Shown: positions 1 to 5,549, numbered from the stretch's first letter. The stretch: 5,700 nucleotides of DNA from Ignavibacteria bacterium UBA5771 (GCA_002418685.1 DIEP01000113.1:3552-9251); one strand, 5' to 3'. The notes: generated from the letters alone by a model not told the origin. Program-made: numbers and translations.

Positions 1-152
1 TATGCTTTCTCAATTTCCATAATTAATTCAACAGTGTCGAGTGAATCTGCGCCTAAGTCTTTTGTGAAAGAAGCCGAATCAGTTATTTGGGTTTCTTCGA
101 CGCCCAATTTTTTTACTATGATTTCGGTTACTTTTTTTCTTATTTCATCCAT
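1..152 (-). CDS. acpP: Acyl carrier protein, C-terminal part missing (cut by window edge)
   Basis: ACP is the small acidic cytoplasmic carrier that holds growing acyl chains as thioesters on a 4'-phosphopantetheine arm during type II fatty acid synthesis. Fifty codons are visible, from ATG at 152 to the window edge. The translation begins MDEIRKKVTEIIVKKLGV and contains GADSLDTVEL. Ser37 of the DSL motif is the phosphopantetheine attachment site, at the same place as in E. coli ACP, so about 25-30 residues are missing. The start is supported by an AAAGGT Shine-Dalgarno-like sequence six bases upstream. The gene follows fabG after 22 bases, the usual fabG-acpP pairing. An ACP from a secondary-metabolite pathway is unlikely given these neighbours. 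Confidence 0.96.
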   Translation of the reverse strand, partial: MDEIRKKVTEIIVKKLGVEETQITDSASFTKDLGADSLDTVELIMEIEKA

Positions 153-174
153 TATAATACCTTTAATTTAAAAA

Positions 175-921
175 TTACATAAATAAACCACCATTCACAT
201 GTATAATTTGCCCTGTAATATAACTTGATTCATCTGAGGCAAGGAATGCTACAGCATTAGCTATATCTTCAGGCTCTGCTATCCTTTTTAATGGGATATT
301 GTCAATAAATGCTTTCTTTTGCTCGTCGGTTAAACTGTCTGTCATTGGGCTTCGCACATATCCCGGTGCAACCACATTGACTAATATCTTTCTTGATGCC
401 AGCTCGCGAGCAATAGATTTTGAAAATCCAATCAATCCTGCCTTAGAAGCTGAATAGTTGGATTGCCCTGCATTTCCTATAGATCCAACAACCGAGCCGA
501 TATTAATAATTCTGCCCGAACGTTGCGAGATCATTATTTTGCTGACAACTTTTGTGCAAATAAAAGCACCCTTCAAATTTGTATCCAAAACTGCATCCCA
601 TTCTTGTTCAGTCATTCGCAATAGTAAATTATCGCGAGTTATGCCTGCATTATTTACCAATATATCAACTCGACCCGCATCTGCGATAATTGTATCGAAA
701 CACTTATCGATTGATTGCATATTGGTCACATCTGCTTGCAAGCATTTGACTGATTTTGCAATTTCAGAATCTTCAATAAATACTTCATTTTCATCAGGAA
801 TCTTAAAATCAAGTGCATAGACTCTTGCCCCTTCTGAAGCAAGCTTTAACACTATTGATTTTCCAATGCCTCGGCATCCACCAGTTACTACTGCAACCTT
901 GTTTTCGAATCTATTTGTCAT
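175..921 (-). CDS. fabG: 3-oxoacyl-[acyl-carrier-protein] reductase
   Basis: FabG is a cytoplasmic NADPH-dependent short-chain dehydrogenase that reduces 3-ketoacyl-ACP to 3-hydroxyacyl-ACP, the first reduction of each elongation cycle. The 248-residue product shows the Rossmann cofactor motif TGGCRGIG at residues 13-20, NNAG at 90-93, and the catalytic tetrad Asn115, Ser143, Tyr156 and Lys160 (YSASK). The C-terminal part has the family's PGYVRSPMT and ITGQIIHVNGG sequences. The length is close to the usual 244-250. A TTG two codons upstream (925-927) would add two residues; I chose the ATG at 921 because the protein then begins MTNRFENKVAVVTGG, like other FabGs. No clear Shine-Dalgarno sequence precedes either start. 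The gene is 42 bases after fabD, the longest gap in the lipid operon. Another SDR specificity is possible in principle, but lying between fabD and acpP makes FabG near certain. Confidence 0.97.
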   Translation of the reverse strand: MTNRFENKVAVVTGGCRGIGKSIVLKLASEGARVYALDFKIPDENEVFIEDSEIAKSVKCLQADVTNMQSIDKCFDTIIADAGRVDILVNNAGITRDNLLLRMTEQEWDAVLDTNLKGAFICTKVVSKIMISQRSGRIINIGSVVGSIGNAGQSNYSASKAGLIGFSKSIARELASRKILVNVVAPGYVRSPMTDSLTDEQKKAFIDNIPLKRIAEPEDIANAVAFLASDESSYITGQIIHVNGGLFM

Positions 922-963
922 TTGCAATTTTCTAAATTTTTAAAATTAATAAAAAACAATGAG

Positions 964-1890
964 TTAAACAACAAAATTCTGAAAATTTTCATAAGAATCG
1001 ATTCCTGATATTTTCACATCGTTCAAAGTTCGTTTCACTAATCCTTGCAAAACGTTCCCTGCACCGATTTCAATAAATGTGTCTATCCCATTGCTTTGCA
1101 TATTCTGTAACGTTTGCATCCATAAAACAGGCGAAGTAAGTTGCCTGATTAAACAATCTTTTAGCTCGTTTTTGTCTTGAACGGGCTTAGCTGAAATATT
1201 CACATAAACCGGATATTTAGCATCATTGAATTGAATGCTGTCAATAACTTTATGAAGTTCAATAGATGATGTTTGCATCAATGGTGAATGGAAAGCACCG
1301 CTTACCACAAGTTCTTTGACAATCTTTGCTCCCGCATCTTTGAATTTACTCACACTTGCTCGAAGCAAATCACGAGAACCCGAAACAACAATTTGGCCTG
1401 GGGAATTATAATTGGCAGGAACTACAACTCCATCCTTATTTTCGGAATTTATTTGCTCGCACACTTGCTTGATTTTTTCTTCATCAAGTCCAATTACAGC
1501 GAACATAGTGCCTGCCTCTATTTCTCCTGAATGGAACATTAATTCACCACGTTTCGCAACCAATTTCAAGCCATCTTCAAAGTTAAATACATCGCTTGCA
1601 TAATATGCAGCATATTCTCCGACTGAATGCCCCGCAAAAGCTGAAATCTTAATTTTATCTTTTAATAAATCATAAATTATTGCACTATGTATGAAAAGAG
1701 CGAGTTGAGTATAACGTGTTTCTGTTAATTTCTCGATTGGTCCATTAAAGCAAATATCGCTGATAGAGAAGCCCAGAATTGCATCTGCTTGCTCATATTT
1801 CTCTTTTGCATAATTATTATTTAAAAAATAATCTTTGCCCATTCCAACATATTGAGACCCCTGACCCGGAAAAAGTAATGCGTTACTCAT
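964..1890 (-). CDS. fabD: Malonyl-CoA:ACP transacylase
   Basis: FabD moves the malonyl group from malonyl-CoA to ACP, supplying the extender unit for both FabH and the elongating synthases. The 308-residue protein has the usual length. GQGSQ is at residues 9-13, where the first Gln helps form the oxyanion hole. The nucleophile elbow GHSVG is at 87-91 with Ser89 catalytic, Arg114 lies in AKRGELM (malonyl carboxylate binding in the family), and His201 in GAFHSPLM completes the Ser-His pair. The ATG at 1890 is well supported: AAAGGAG (1898-1904) lies 7 bases upstream and overlaps the fabH stop codon, so the two genes are probably translationally coupled. The gap from fabH is 12 bases. Nothing looks truncated or unusual. 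Confidence 0.97.
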   Translation of the reverse strand: MSNALLFPGQGSQYVGMGKDYFLNNNYAKEKYEQADAILGFSISDICFNGPIEKLTETRYTQLALFIHSAIIYDLLKDKIKISAFAGHSVGEYAAYYASDVFNFEDGLKLVAKRGELMFHSGEIEAGTMFAVIGLDEEKIKQVCEQINSENKDGVVVPANYNSPGQIVVSGSRDLLRASVSKFKDAGAKIVKELVVSGAFHSPLMQTSSIELHKVIDSIQFNDAKYPVYVNISAKPVQDKNELKDCLIRQLTSPVLWMQTLQNMQSNGIDTFIEIGAGNVLQGLVKRTLNDVKISGIDSYENFQNFVV

Positions 1891-1897
1891 AGTGCTA

Positions 1898-1904
1898 CTC
1901 CTTT
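1898..1904 (-). promoter_or_regulatory. Shine-Dalgarno sequence of fabD overlapping the fabH stop
   Basis: On the minus strand AAAGGAG sits 7 bases before the fabD ATG and shares bases with the fabH TAA stop (1903-1905). It fixes the fabD start and implies that ribosomes finishing fabH can reinitiate on fabD. It is one of the strongest ribosome binding sites among the annotated genes of the window. Confidence 0.85.
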
Positions 1905-2892
1905 AGTCATTCATATTCCAACGTAAAAGCACTGAGCCATAAGTATATCCTGCGCCAAAGCTGGATAATATCAAATTGTCCCCTTTGTGAATTTTACCTG
2001 CTTCATACCACTCTGATATACAGCTTGGTATAGTGGCAGCAGTTGTATTTCCATATTTATCGATATTAATCATAACTTTGTCTTTTGGGAGTTCCATTCT
2101 TTCTGCCGTGGCTGTAATAATTCTCATATTTGCTTGATGTGGAACGAAATATGATATGTCTTCACCTGACAAATTGTTCTTTTCCATTAATTTCAATGTA
2201 ACATCTGCCATACCTTTTACCGCAGCTTTGAAAACAGGTTGACCGTCTTGGTATAGATAATGTTCGCCATTTTTTACCGTTTCAATAGATGCAGGCTTGA
2301 AACTTCCACCTGCTATAAGCTTTAGATATTTTCCTCCACTACCATCAATTGATAAAATTTGGTCAAGTATACCGTAATTTGGATCATTGGACATTTCGAG
2401 TAAACAAGTTGTTCCGCCATCGCCAAAAAGGATTGCATTGGCGCGGTCCTGATAATCTGTTATAGAACTCATTTTATCACCACCGCATAAGAGTACTTTT
2501 TTAGCAACTCCACTTTCAACTAATGAAGCAGCAGTCCGCAAAGCAAAAATGAATCCTGAACAAGCTGCAGAGACATCGTATCCCCAAGCATTTTTTATTC
2601 CCAATTTATCAATTATTATAGAGGCTGTATTTGGGAACATAAAGTCAGGTGTGACAGTGGCAACCACTACCACATCGATTTCTTGTGGATTAATATTAAA
2701 TTTTTCAAACATTTTAATTGCAGCAGGAACAATTAAATCTGACGTAGCACCCTCTTTTAAAATATGTCGCTCTTTAATTCCTGTTCGAGTTGTTATCCAT
2801 TCGTCAGATGTATCTAAATAGTTTTCAAAATAAGCATTTGTATAAATATCTGGTGGAAAATAATGAGAAATTGCTGTTATTGTAGCTGGCAT
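1903..2892 (-). CDS. fabH: 3-oxoacyl-[acyl-carrier-protein] synthase III
   Basis: FabH starts fatty acid synthesis by condensing a CoA-bound primer, typically acetyl-CoA, with malonyl-ACP to give acetoacetyl-ACP. The protein is 329 residues, a normal length. It has the N-terminal sequence WITTRTGIKERH (from residue 32), the catalytic Cys111 in SAACSGF, His252 in PHQAN and Asn282 in YGNTTAA, giving the complete Cys-His-Asn triad of initiating ketosynthases. SFGAGYTYGS near the C terminus matches the family's glycine-rich closing loop. Phe86 falls where E. coli FabH has the Phe that favours short straight primers, but primer preference cannot be settled from sequence alone. The ATG at 2892 has AAGGAA about 9 bases upstream, just after the plsX stop; the gap is 15 bases. 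Confidence 0.97.
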   Translation of the reverse strand: MPATITAISHYFPPDIYTNAYFENYLDTSDEWITTRTGIKERHILKEGATSDLIVPAAIKMFEKFNINPQEIDVVVVATVTPDFMFPNTASIIIDKLGIKNAWGYDVSAACSGFIFALRTAASLVESGVAKKVLLCGGDKMSSITDYQDRANAILFGDGGTTCLLEMSNDPNYGILDQILSIDGSGGKYLKLIAGGSFKPASIETVKNGEHYLYQDGQPVFKAAVKGMADVTLKLMEKNNLSGEDISYFVPHQANMRIITATAERMELPKDKVMINIDKYGNTTAATIPSCISEWYEAGKIHKGDNLILSSFGAGYTYGSVLLRWNMND

Positions 2893-2907
2893 TTATTTTT
2901 ATTCCTT

Positions 2908-3930
2908 TTATGGATTGATTGTATTCAAAATAATAGAATCTTCAATTTTTTTTGTTAAATTATTGTCGACTAATTCTTTCGCTCTTGCTATCATATTTTT
3001 GATTGCAAGAGGCGAGGATTTGCCATGACCGACAATCGAAATACCATTAACCCCAAGTATGGGCACTCCACCATATTCTTCATAATCAAGTTCCTTAAAG
3101 ATATTCTTTATGGTAGGTGCAGACATTGCAAGTTTGAATTTATTCATTAAATTGCTGCTTCCATAGGATTTTAGCTTTGCCTTCAAAAATGAGACAAAAC
3201 CTTCGGTAAACTTTAAAATCACATTCCCAACAAAACCATCGCAGACTATAACATCAGCCTTGCCCATCAAAATATCGTTACCTTCAATATTCCCAATAAA
3301 ATTCAGATTGCTATTTTCAAGCATTTTATATGCCTCACGAACTTCGTCCGTTCCTTTTGATGATTCCTCGCCGATATTTAGCAGTCCAATTCGGGGTTCG
3401 GGTATGTTTAGTGCAAATTGAGCGTAAATACTACCCATAATTGCAAATTCATATAAGAACCTTGTGCGATGATCGATTGTTGCTCCCACATCTAATAATA
3501 TTGTAGGTTTCTGACTTGCTGTGGGCATAAGTGTGGCAATAGTTGGTCGGGAAACTCCGTTTATTCTACCAAGAAGTACAGTAGAGATCGCAAGCATTGC
3601 CCCTGTATTTCCCGCGGAAAGGAAGGCATCAATTTTCCCATTTTTCAAATCTTCCAAACCTCTATAAAGGGATGAATCAGGCTTTGTTTTTAGAATTTCC
3701 AGGGGGTCATCAGTCATTTCGACTTGCTGCGAAGAATGAACACATTGGAATTGAGCTATGTTATAATTATATTTCTTGGCAATATTCTTAATTTCTGTCT
3801 CATCACCATAAAGTGATAACTCAATATTAGATTGACTATCTTTGGAAAAATAATCATAAGCCAGCACTGTTCCCCCGATTTCATTACGAGGGGAAAAATC
3901 GCTGCCCATTGCATCAATTCCTATTCTCAT
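2908..3930 (-). CDS. plsX: Phosphate acyltransferase (acyl-ACP:phosphate transacylase)
   Basis: PlsX converts acyl-ACP and inorganic phosphate to acyl-phosphate, the acyl donor used by the membrane enzyme PlsY to make lysophosphatidic acid. It is a peripheral protein on the inner face of the membrane. The 340-residue product has the family signatures in order: DAMGSDFSP at residues 6-14, SAGNTGAMLA at 105-114, LLDVGA at 145-150, LLNIGEESSKG at 183-193, DGFVGNVILK at 231-240, and YGGVPILGVNG followed by GHGKSS at 286-306. Residue 151 is Thr where many homologues have Asn (DVGAN). The ATG at 3930 begins MRIGIDAMG, as expected for the family, but has no clear Shine-Dalgarno sequence. It lies 29 bases after rpmF and 15 before fabH. 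Confidence 0.97.
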   Translation of the reverse strand: MRIGIDAMGSDFSPRNEIGGTVLAYDYFSKDSQSNIELSLYGDETEIKNIAKKYNYNIAQFQCVHSSQQVEMTDDPLEILKTKPDSSLYRGLEDLKNGKIDAFLSAGNTGAMLAISTVLLGRINGVSRPTIATLMPTASQKPTILLDVGATIDHRTRFLYEFAIMGSIYAQFALNIPEPRIGLLNIGEESSKGTDEVREAYKMLENSNLNFIGNIEGNDILMGKADVIVCDGFVGNVILKFTEGFVSFLKAKLKSYGSSNLMNKFKLAMSAPTIKNIFKELDYEEYGGVPILGVNGISIVGHGKSSPLAIKNMIARAKELVDNNLTKKIEDSIILNTINP

Positions 3931-3959
3931 AATCGTCTAAATTTATAAGACAATGGCAA

Positions 3960-4136
3960 TTATAGCTTTTCTGTTATTAATCTTCCATTGTAATATCCGC
4001 ATTCGGGGCACATTGAGTGGGCAAGTTTCCTTGCTCCGCAATGAGGACAAATCGATGTCTGCAGAACTGAAGCTTTATAATGTGTCCTTCTTTTATCTCT
4101 TCTCGATGCTGAAAATTTTCGTGTTGGATTTGGCAT
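3960..4136 (-). CDS. rpmF: 50S ribosomal protein L32, zinc-ribbon form
   Basis: L32 is a small basic protein of the large ribosomal subunit, bound near the exit region of 23S rRNA. The 58-codon gene encodes MPNPTRKFSASRRDKRRTHY and then a zinc ribbon with Cys30 and Cys33 (CPHC) and Cys43 and Cys46 (CPEC), followed by GYYNGR and a short tail. The MPNPTRK start and the C-x2-C-x9-C-x2-C spacing are diagnostic. Both cysteine pairs are present, so this is the zinc-binding version. The Shine-Dalgarno GAGGA (4141-4145) overlaps the stop of the DUF177 gene and sits 4 bases before the ATG. The DUF177-rpmF-plsX order is widespread in bacteria and links ribosome and lipid genes in one transcript. Confidence 0.96.
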   Translation of the reverse strand: MPNPTRKFSASRRDKRRTHYKASVLQTSICPHCGARKLAHSMCPECGYYNGRLITEKL

Positions 4137-4144
4137 AATATCCT

Positions 4145-4666
4145 CTAATTATTCAAATTTATTTTTTTTAAAATATTCCATTTTTCATTGCCTTCTTCTT
4201 TTTTTGATGATTCATCCGAAAATTCGGGATATAAATCAATAAATGATTTATCCCTAAGGTCGGGATGTATTCTTTTCATTGGCAAATTCAATATTAATAT
4301 CTGACGAATTTCTTCTGTTAAATCTATAAATTGATCGGATTCATTAATTATAATATCACCACTTTCGGTCTCTAAATCATCACTATCTTTTTTTAGAAAA
4401 TAGAGATCTGAATTTGCGATGCAACTTAACGAGATTTCGCCGTTAATCATATCATCATATTCACGCAAAGAAATATCACAAACCAAATGTGAATTGCAAG
4501 ATACAGTTCCTAATATTGTATACCGCTTTCCAATTTTAGTCATTGTTCCTGATACTTCAATATTTCCAAAATATTCAATTGGCAAATCATCTATATCTTC
4601 GGCTTTTGCTTGAAGATTAATAGGATATTTGCCATCTTTTATTCCATTAATTCTAACTTGCAACAT
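4145..4666 (-). CDS. DUF177/YceD family protein, predicted 23S rRNA accumulation factor
   Basis: This 173-residue protein is assigned to the DUF177 (YceD) family, whose bacterial and plant members are implicated in accumulation or processing of 23S rRNA; the exact activity is not settled. The assignment rests on the gene's position directly before rpmF and on the family pattern: a central strand-rich block around residues 48-82, with YTILGTVSCNSHLVCDISL containing Cys57 and Cys63 and ending GEISLSCI, then an acidic linker and the segment IDLTEEIRQILILNLPMKR at 114-132. Many homologues then carry a cysteine-rich tail (CxGLCPxCG type); here it is replaced by HPDLRDKSFIDLYPEFS and a charged, Lys-rich end with no cysteine. 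The ATG at 4666 gives a sensible N terminus but lacks a strong Shine-Dalgarno sequence. It is the first gene of the lipid operon, 8 bases before rpmF. Confidence 0.85.
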   Translation of the reverse strand: MLQVRINGIKDGKYPINLQAKAEDIDDLPIEYFGNIEVSGTMTKIGKRYTILGTVSCNSHLVCDISLREYDDMINGEISLSCIANSDLYFLKKDSDDLETESGDIIINESDQFIDLTEEIRQILILNLPMKRIHPDLRDKSFIDLYPEFSDESSKKEEGNEKWNILKKINLNN

Positions 4667-4695
4667 TTCTTATGGATTTGCAATATTAAAGATTT

Positions 4696-4726
4696 CAAAA
4701 TTAACTAATTATTTGAGATTAGCAAA
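4696..4726 (-). promoter_or_regulatory. Predicted FCB-type promoter of the DUF177-rpmF-plsX-fab operon
   Basis: Reading the minus strand, TTTG (4726-4723) is followed after exactly 19 bases by TAATTTTG (4703-4696). This matches every fixed base of the TTTG-N19-TAnnTTTG consensus known for the primary sigma factor of Bacteroidetes. The -7 box ends 29 bases before the DUF177 start, so the leader would be about 20-25 bases. It lies downstream of the rpmA terminator, as expected for the promoter of an independent operon. The spacer contains the inverted repeat CTAAT-N8-ATTAG. The match is strong, but the region is AT-rich and no transcription start is known. Confidence 0.55.
4705..4722. repeat. 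Inverted repeat CTAAT-N8-ATTAG inside the promoter spacer
   Basis: Perfect 5-base arms (minus strand CTAAT at 4722-4718 and ATTAG at 4709-4705) fill almost the whole 19-base spacer between the -33 and -7 boxes. A symmetric site here would suit a dimeric repressor that blocks RNA polymerase at the fatty acid operon. It is not a recognisable FapR or FabT site, and arms this short and AT-rich can arise by chance. Confidence 0.3.
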
Positions 4727-4770
4727 ATTTTGAATCAATTTTACAATGATAATTTGTTTCTAATATTTAA

Positions 4771-4789
4771 GCAATGTTAATGGCATTGC
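4771..4789. repeat. Inverted repeat GCAATG-N7-CATTGC upstream of the lipid operon promoter
   Basis: Perfect 6-base arms at 4771-4776 and 4784-4789 lie about 45 bases upstream of the predicted -33 box and about 30 bases beyond the rpmA terminator. The position suits an activator or repressor site, or a small hairpin in read-through RNA. I know no regulator with this half-site. No long T-run follows on either strand, so it is a poor terminator. The nearby CAAATTTG (4791-4798) is also a perfect palindrome. Confidence 0.35.
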
Positions 4790-4818
4790 ACAAATTTGAG
4801 AAAATAATTAAAAAGACG

Positions 4819-4846
4819 AAAAAAAAACCCGCTCATTTGAAGCGGG
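4819..4846 (-). terminator. Rho-independent terminator of rplU-rpmA
   Basis: On the minus strand CCCGCT (4846-4841) pairs with AGCGGG (4833-4828) around a 7-base loop, giving a 6-bp GC-rich stem followed directly by nine Ts (4827-4819). It stands 39 bases after the rpmA stop. In such an AT-rich region the GC stem is distinctive. The plus-strand reading lacks a T-run after the stem, so the terminator is one-directional. Confidence 0.9.
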
Positions 4847-4852
4847 AAAATT

Positions 4853-4891
4853 AAGGAGGTAAAAATGAAAAAATTTATAAAAAAATTATAA
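4853..4891 (+). other. Perfect Shine-Dalgarno plus 8-codon reading frame on the plus strand
   Basis: AAGGAGGT (4853-4860) is followed after 4 bases by ATG (4865) and the frame MKKFIKKL ending in TAA at 4889-4891. It is the longest Shine-Dalgarno match I found in the window and its spacing is workable. The frame overlaps the rpmA stop codon on the other strand. No good plus-strand promoter is visible. It could be a leader peptide, a tiny basic peptide, a remnant of a lost gene's start, or chance; equally, the functional strand may be the minus one, where this is rpmA 3' untranslated RNA. Confidence 0.15.
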
Positions 4892-5158
4892 CTTAGTTCC
4901 AATATTTTCGGGTATTACCGATACTTTCTTTCTTTGCTTGTCTACACGGCTAAATTCCACTTTGCCATCAATTAAGGAAAAAATAGTATAATCCCTGCCC
5001 AAACCGACATTTTTCCCAGGATGAAATTTTGTGCCAACCTGTCTAATGATGATATTTCCTGCTTGAACAGATTCGCCACCAAATTTTTTAACTCCACGAT
5101 ATTGAGGATTAGAATCTCTTCCATTTTTTGAAGACCCACCACCTTTTTTATGTGCCAT
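4886..5158 (-). CDS. rpmA: 50S ribosomal protein L27
   Basis: L27 is a large-subunit protein whose flexible N terminus reaches the peptidyl transferase centre and helps position tRNA. The 90-residue product begins MAHKKGGGSSKNGRDSNPQY and continues with the conserved GNIIIRQVGTKFHPG and VGLGRDYTIFSLIDGKVEF. Its length is typical. It starts directly with the AHKKG sequence, so it lacks the N-terminal extension that Firmicutes remove with the Prp protease. The start is set by TAGGAG (5172-5167), 8 bases upstream and overlapping the rplU stop codon, which suggests translational coupling. The gap from rplU is 11 bases and a strong terminator follows. Confidence 0.98.
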   Translation of the reverse strand: MAHKKGGGSSKNGRDSNPQYRGVKKFGGESVQAGNIIIRQVGTKFHPGKNVGLGRDYTIFSLIDGKVEFSRVDKQRKKVSVIPENIGTKL

Positions 5159-5169
5159 TTCAATTTCTC

Positions 5170-5481
5170 CTAATTTACTTGTATATCAGTTATTTCAATT
5201 GACGTATAATTTTGTCTATGTCCGTTTAATTTTCTATGACCTTTCCTTCTTATTTTATGGAAGATAAGGATTTTCTTGTCTTTGTATGCACCAAGGACTT
5301 TTGCTTTGACTTTTCCATCTATGTATGGGACGCCAATTCTATTTTCTTGCTCATCATTATAAAGCAAGATTTTATCGAATTCGATATCCTCACCAATTTC
5401 CGCATTCAGTTTAGGGACAAGCATCTTCTGATTTGGATGCACTTCGTACTGATTTCCCGATATTTCAACTATTGCCCACAT
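5170..5481 (-). CDS. rplU: 50S ribosomal protein L21
   Basis: L21 binds 23S rRNA in the large subunit and is nearly always encoded just before L27. The 103-residue product has the canonical length. It begins MWAIVEISGNQYEV, matching the family's M-x-A-I-V-x-x-G-x-Q-Y start, and has the basic rRNA-binding stretch KIRRKGHRKLNGHRQNYTSI at residues 76-95. The ATG at 5481 gives the expected N terminus. No Shine-Dalgarno sequence is visible, only A-rich sequence, while the predicted promoter lies 25 bases upstream, so the leader should be short. It is the first gene of a two-gene operon with rpmA. Confidence 0.97.
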   Translation of the reverse strand: MWAIVEISGNQYEVHPNQKMLVPKLNAEIGEDIEFDKILLYNDEQENRIGVPYIDGKVKAKVLGAYKDKKILIFHKIRRKGHRKLNGHRQNYTSIEITDIQVN

Positions 5482-5506
5482 TTGACTTTTTCAATTTTAA
5501 AGAATA

Positions 5507-5537
5507 CAAAATTATAAAAAATTTATTAAATAGCAAT
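5507..5537 (-). promoter_or_regulatory. Predicted FCB-type promoter of rplU-rpmA
   Basis: On the minus strand ATTG (5537-5534) is followed after 19 bases by TAATTTTG (5514-5507). The -7 box and spacing are identical to those before the DUF177 gene, and the -33 box differs from TTTG at one base. It fits exactly between the stop of the upstream gene (5543) and the rplU start, leaving a leader of about 20 bases. A sigma70-like TATAAT (5516-5511) overlaps it but has no -35 box at normal distance. Confidence 0.5.
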
Positions 5538-5549
5538 ATATTTTAATAA
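5523..5549. repeat. AT-only inverted repeat at the end of the upstream gene
   Basis: On the minus strand TTATTAAA (5549-5542) and TTTAATAA (5530-5523) are perfect 8-base arms around an 11-base loop, with six Ts from 5521 to 5516. The first arm includes the TAA stop of the upstream gene, and the -33 box of the rplU promoter lies in the loop. It might act as a weak terminator or an operator, but a stem without G or C is unstable and may be chance. Confidence 0.25.

Noticed and set aside
458..820. 120-codon plus-strand open frame
   Set aside because: It lies wholly antisense to fabG, whose motifs and catalytic residues are complete; no ribosome binding site or recognisable protein features.
3953..4138. 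61-codon plus-strand open frame
   Set aside because: It is the antisense of rpmF, which reads as a clear zinc-ribbon L32 on the minus strand with a Shine-Dalgarno sequence.
4728..4756. Possible plus-strand promoter (TTTTG and TAATTTG) that could drive the mini reading frame
   Set aside because: The boxes are 17 bases apart instead of 19-21 and the -7 box lacks one base; the likeness is probably a by-product of AT-rich sequence.
4771..4789. GCAATG/CATTGC hairpin as a second terminator
   Set aside because: No T-run follows on either strand, and a convincing terminator already stands at 4819-4846.
4972..5163. 63-codon minus-strand frame overlapping rpmA
   Set aside because: It is an out-of-frame reading of L27; the in-frame protein matches the family throughout.
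5236..5517. 93-codon plus-strand open frame over rplU
   Set aside because: Antisense to a canonical L21 and running into its promoter; no start signal.
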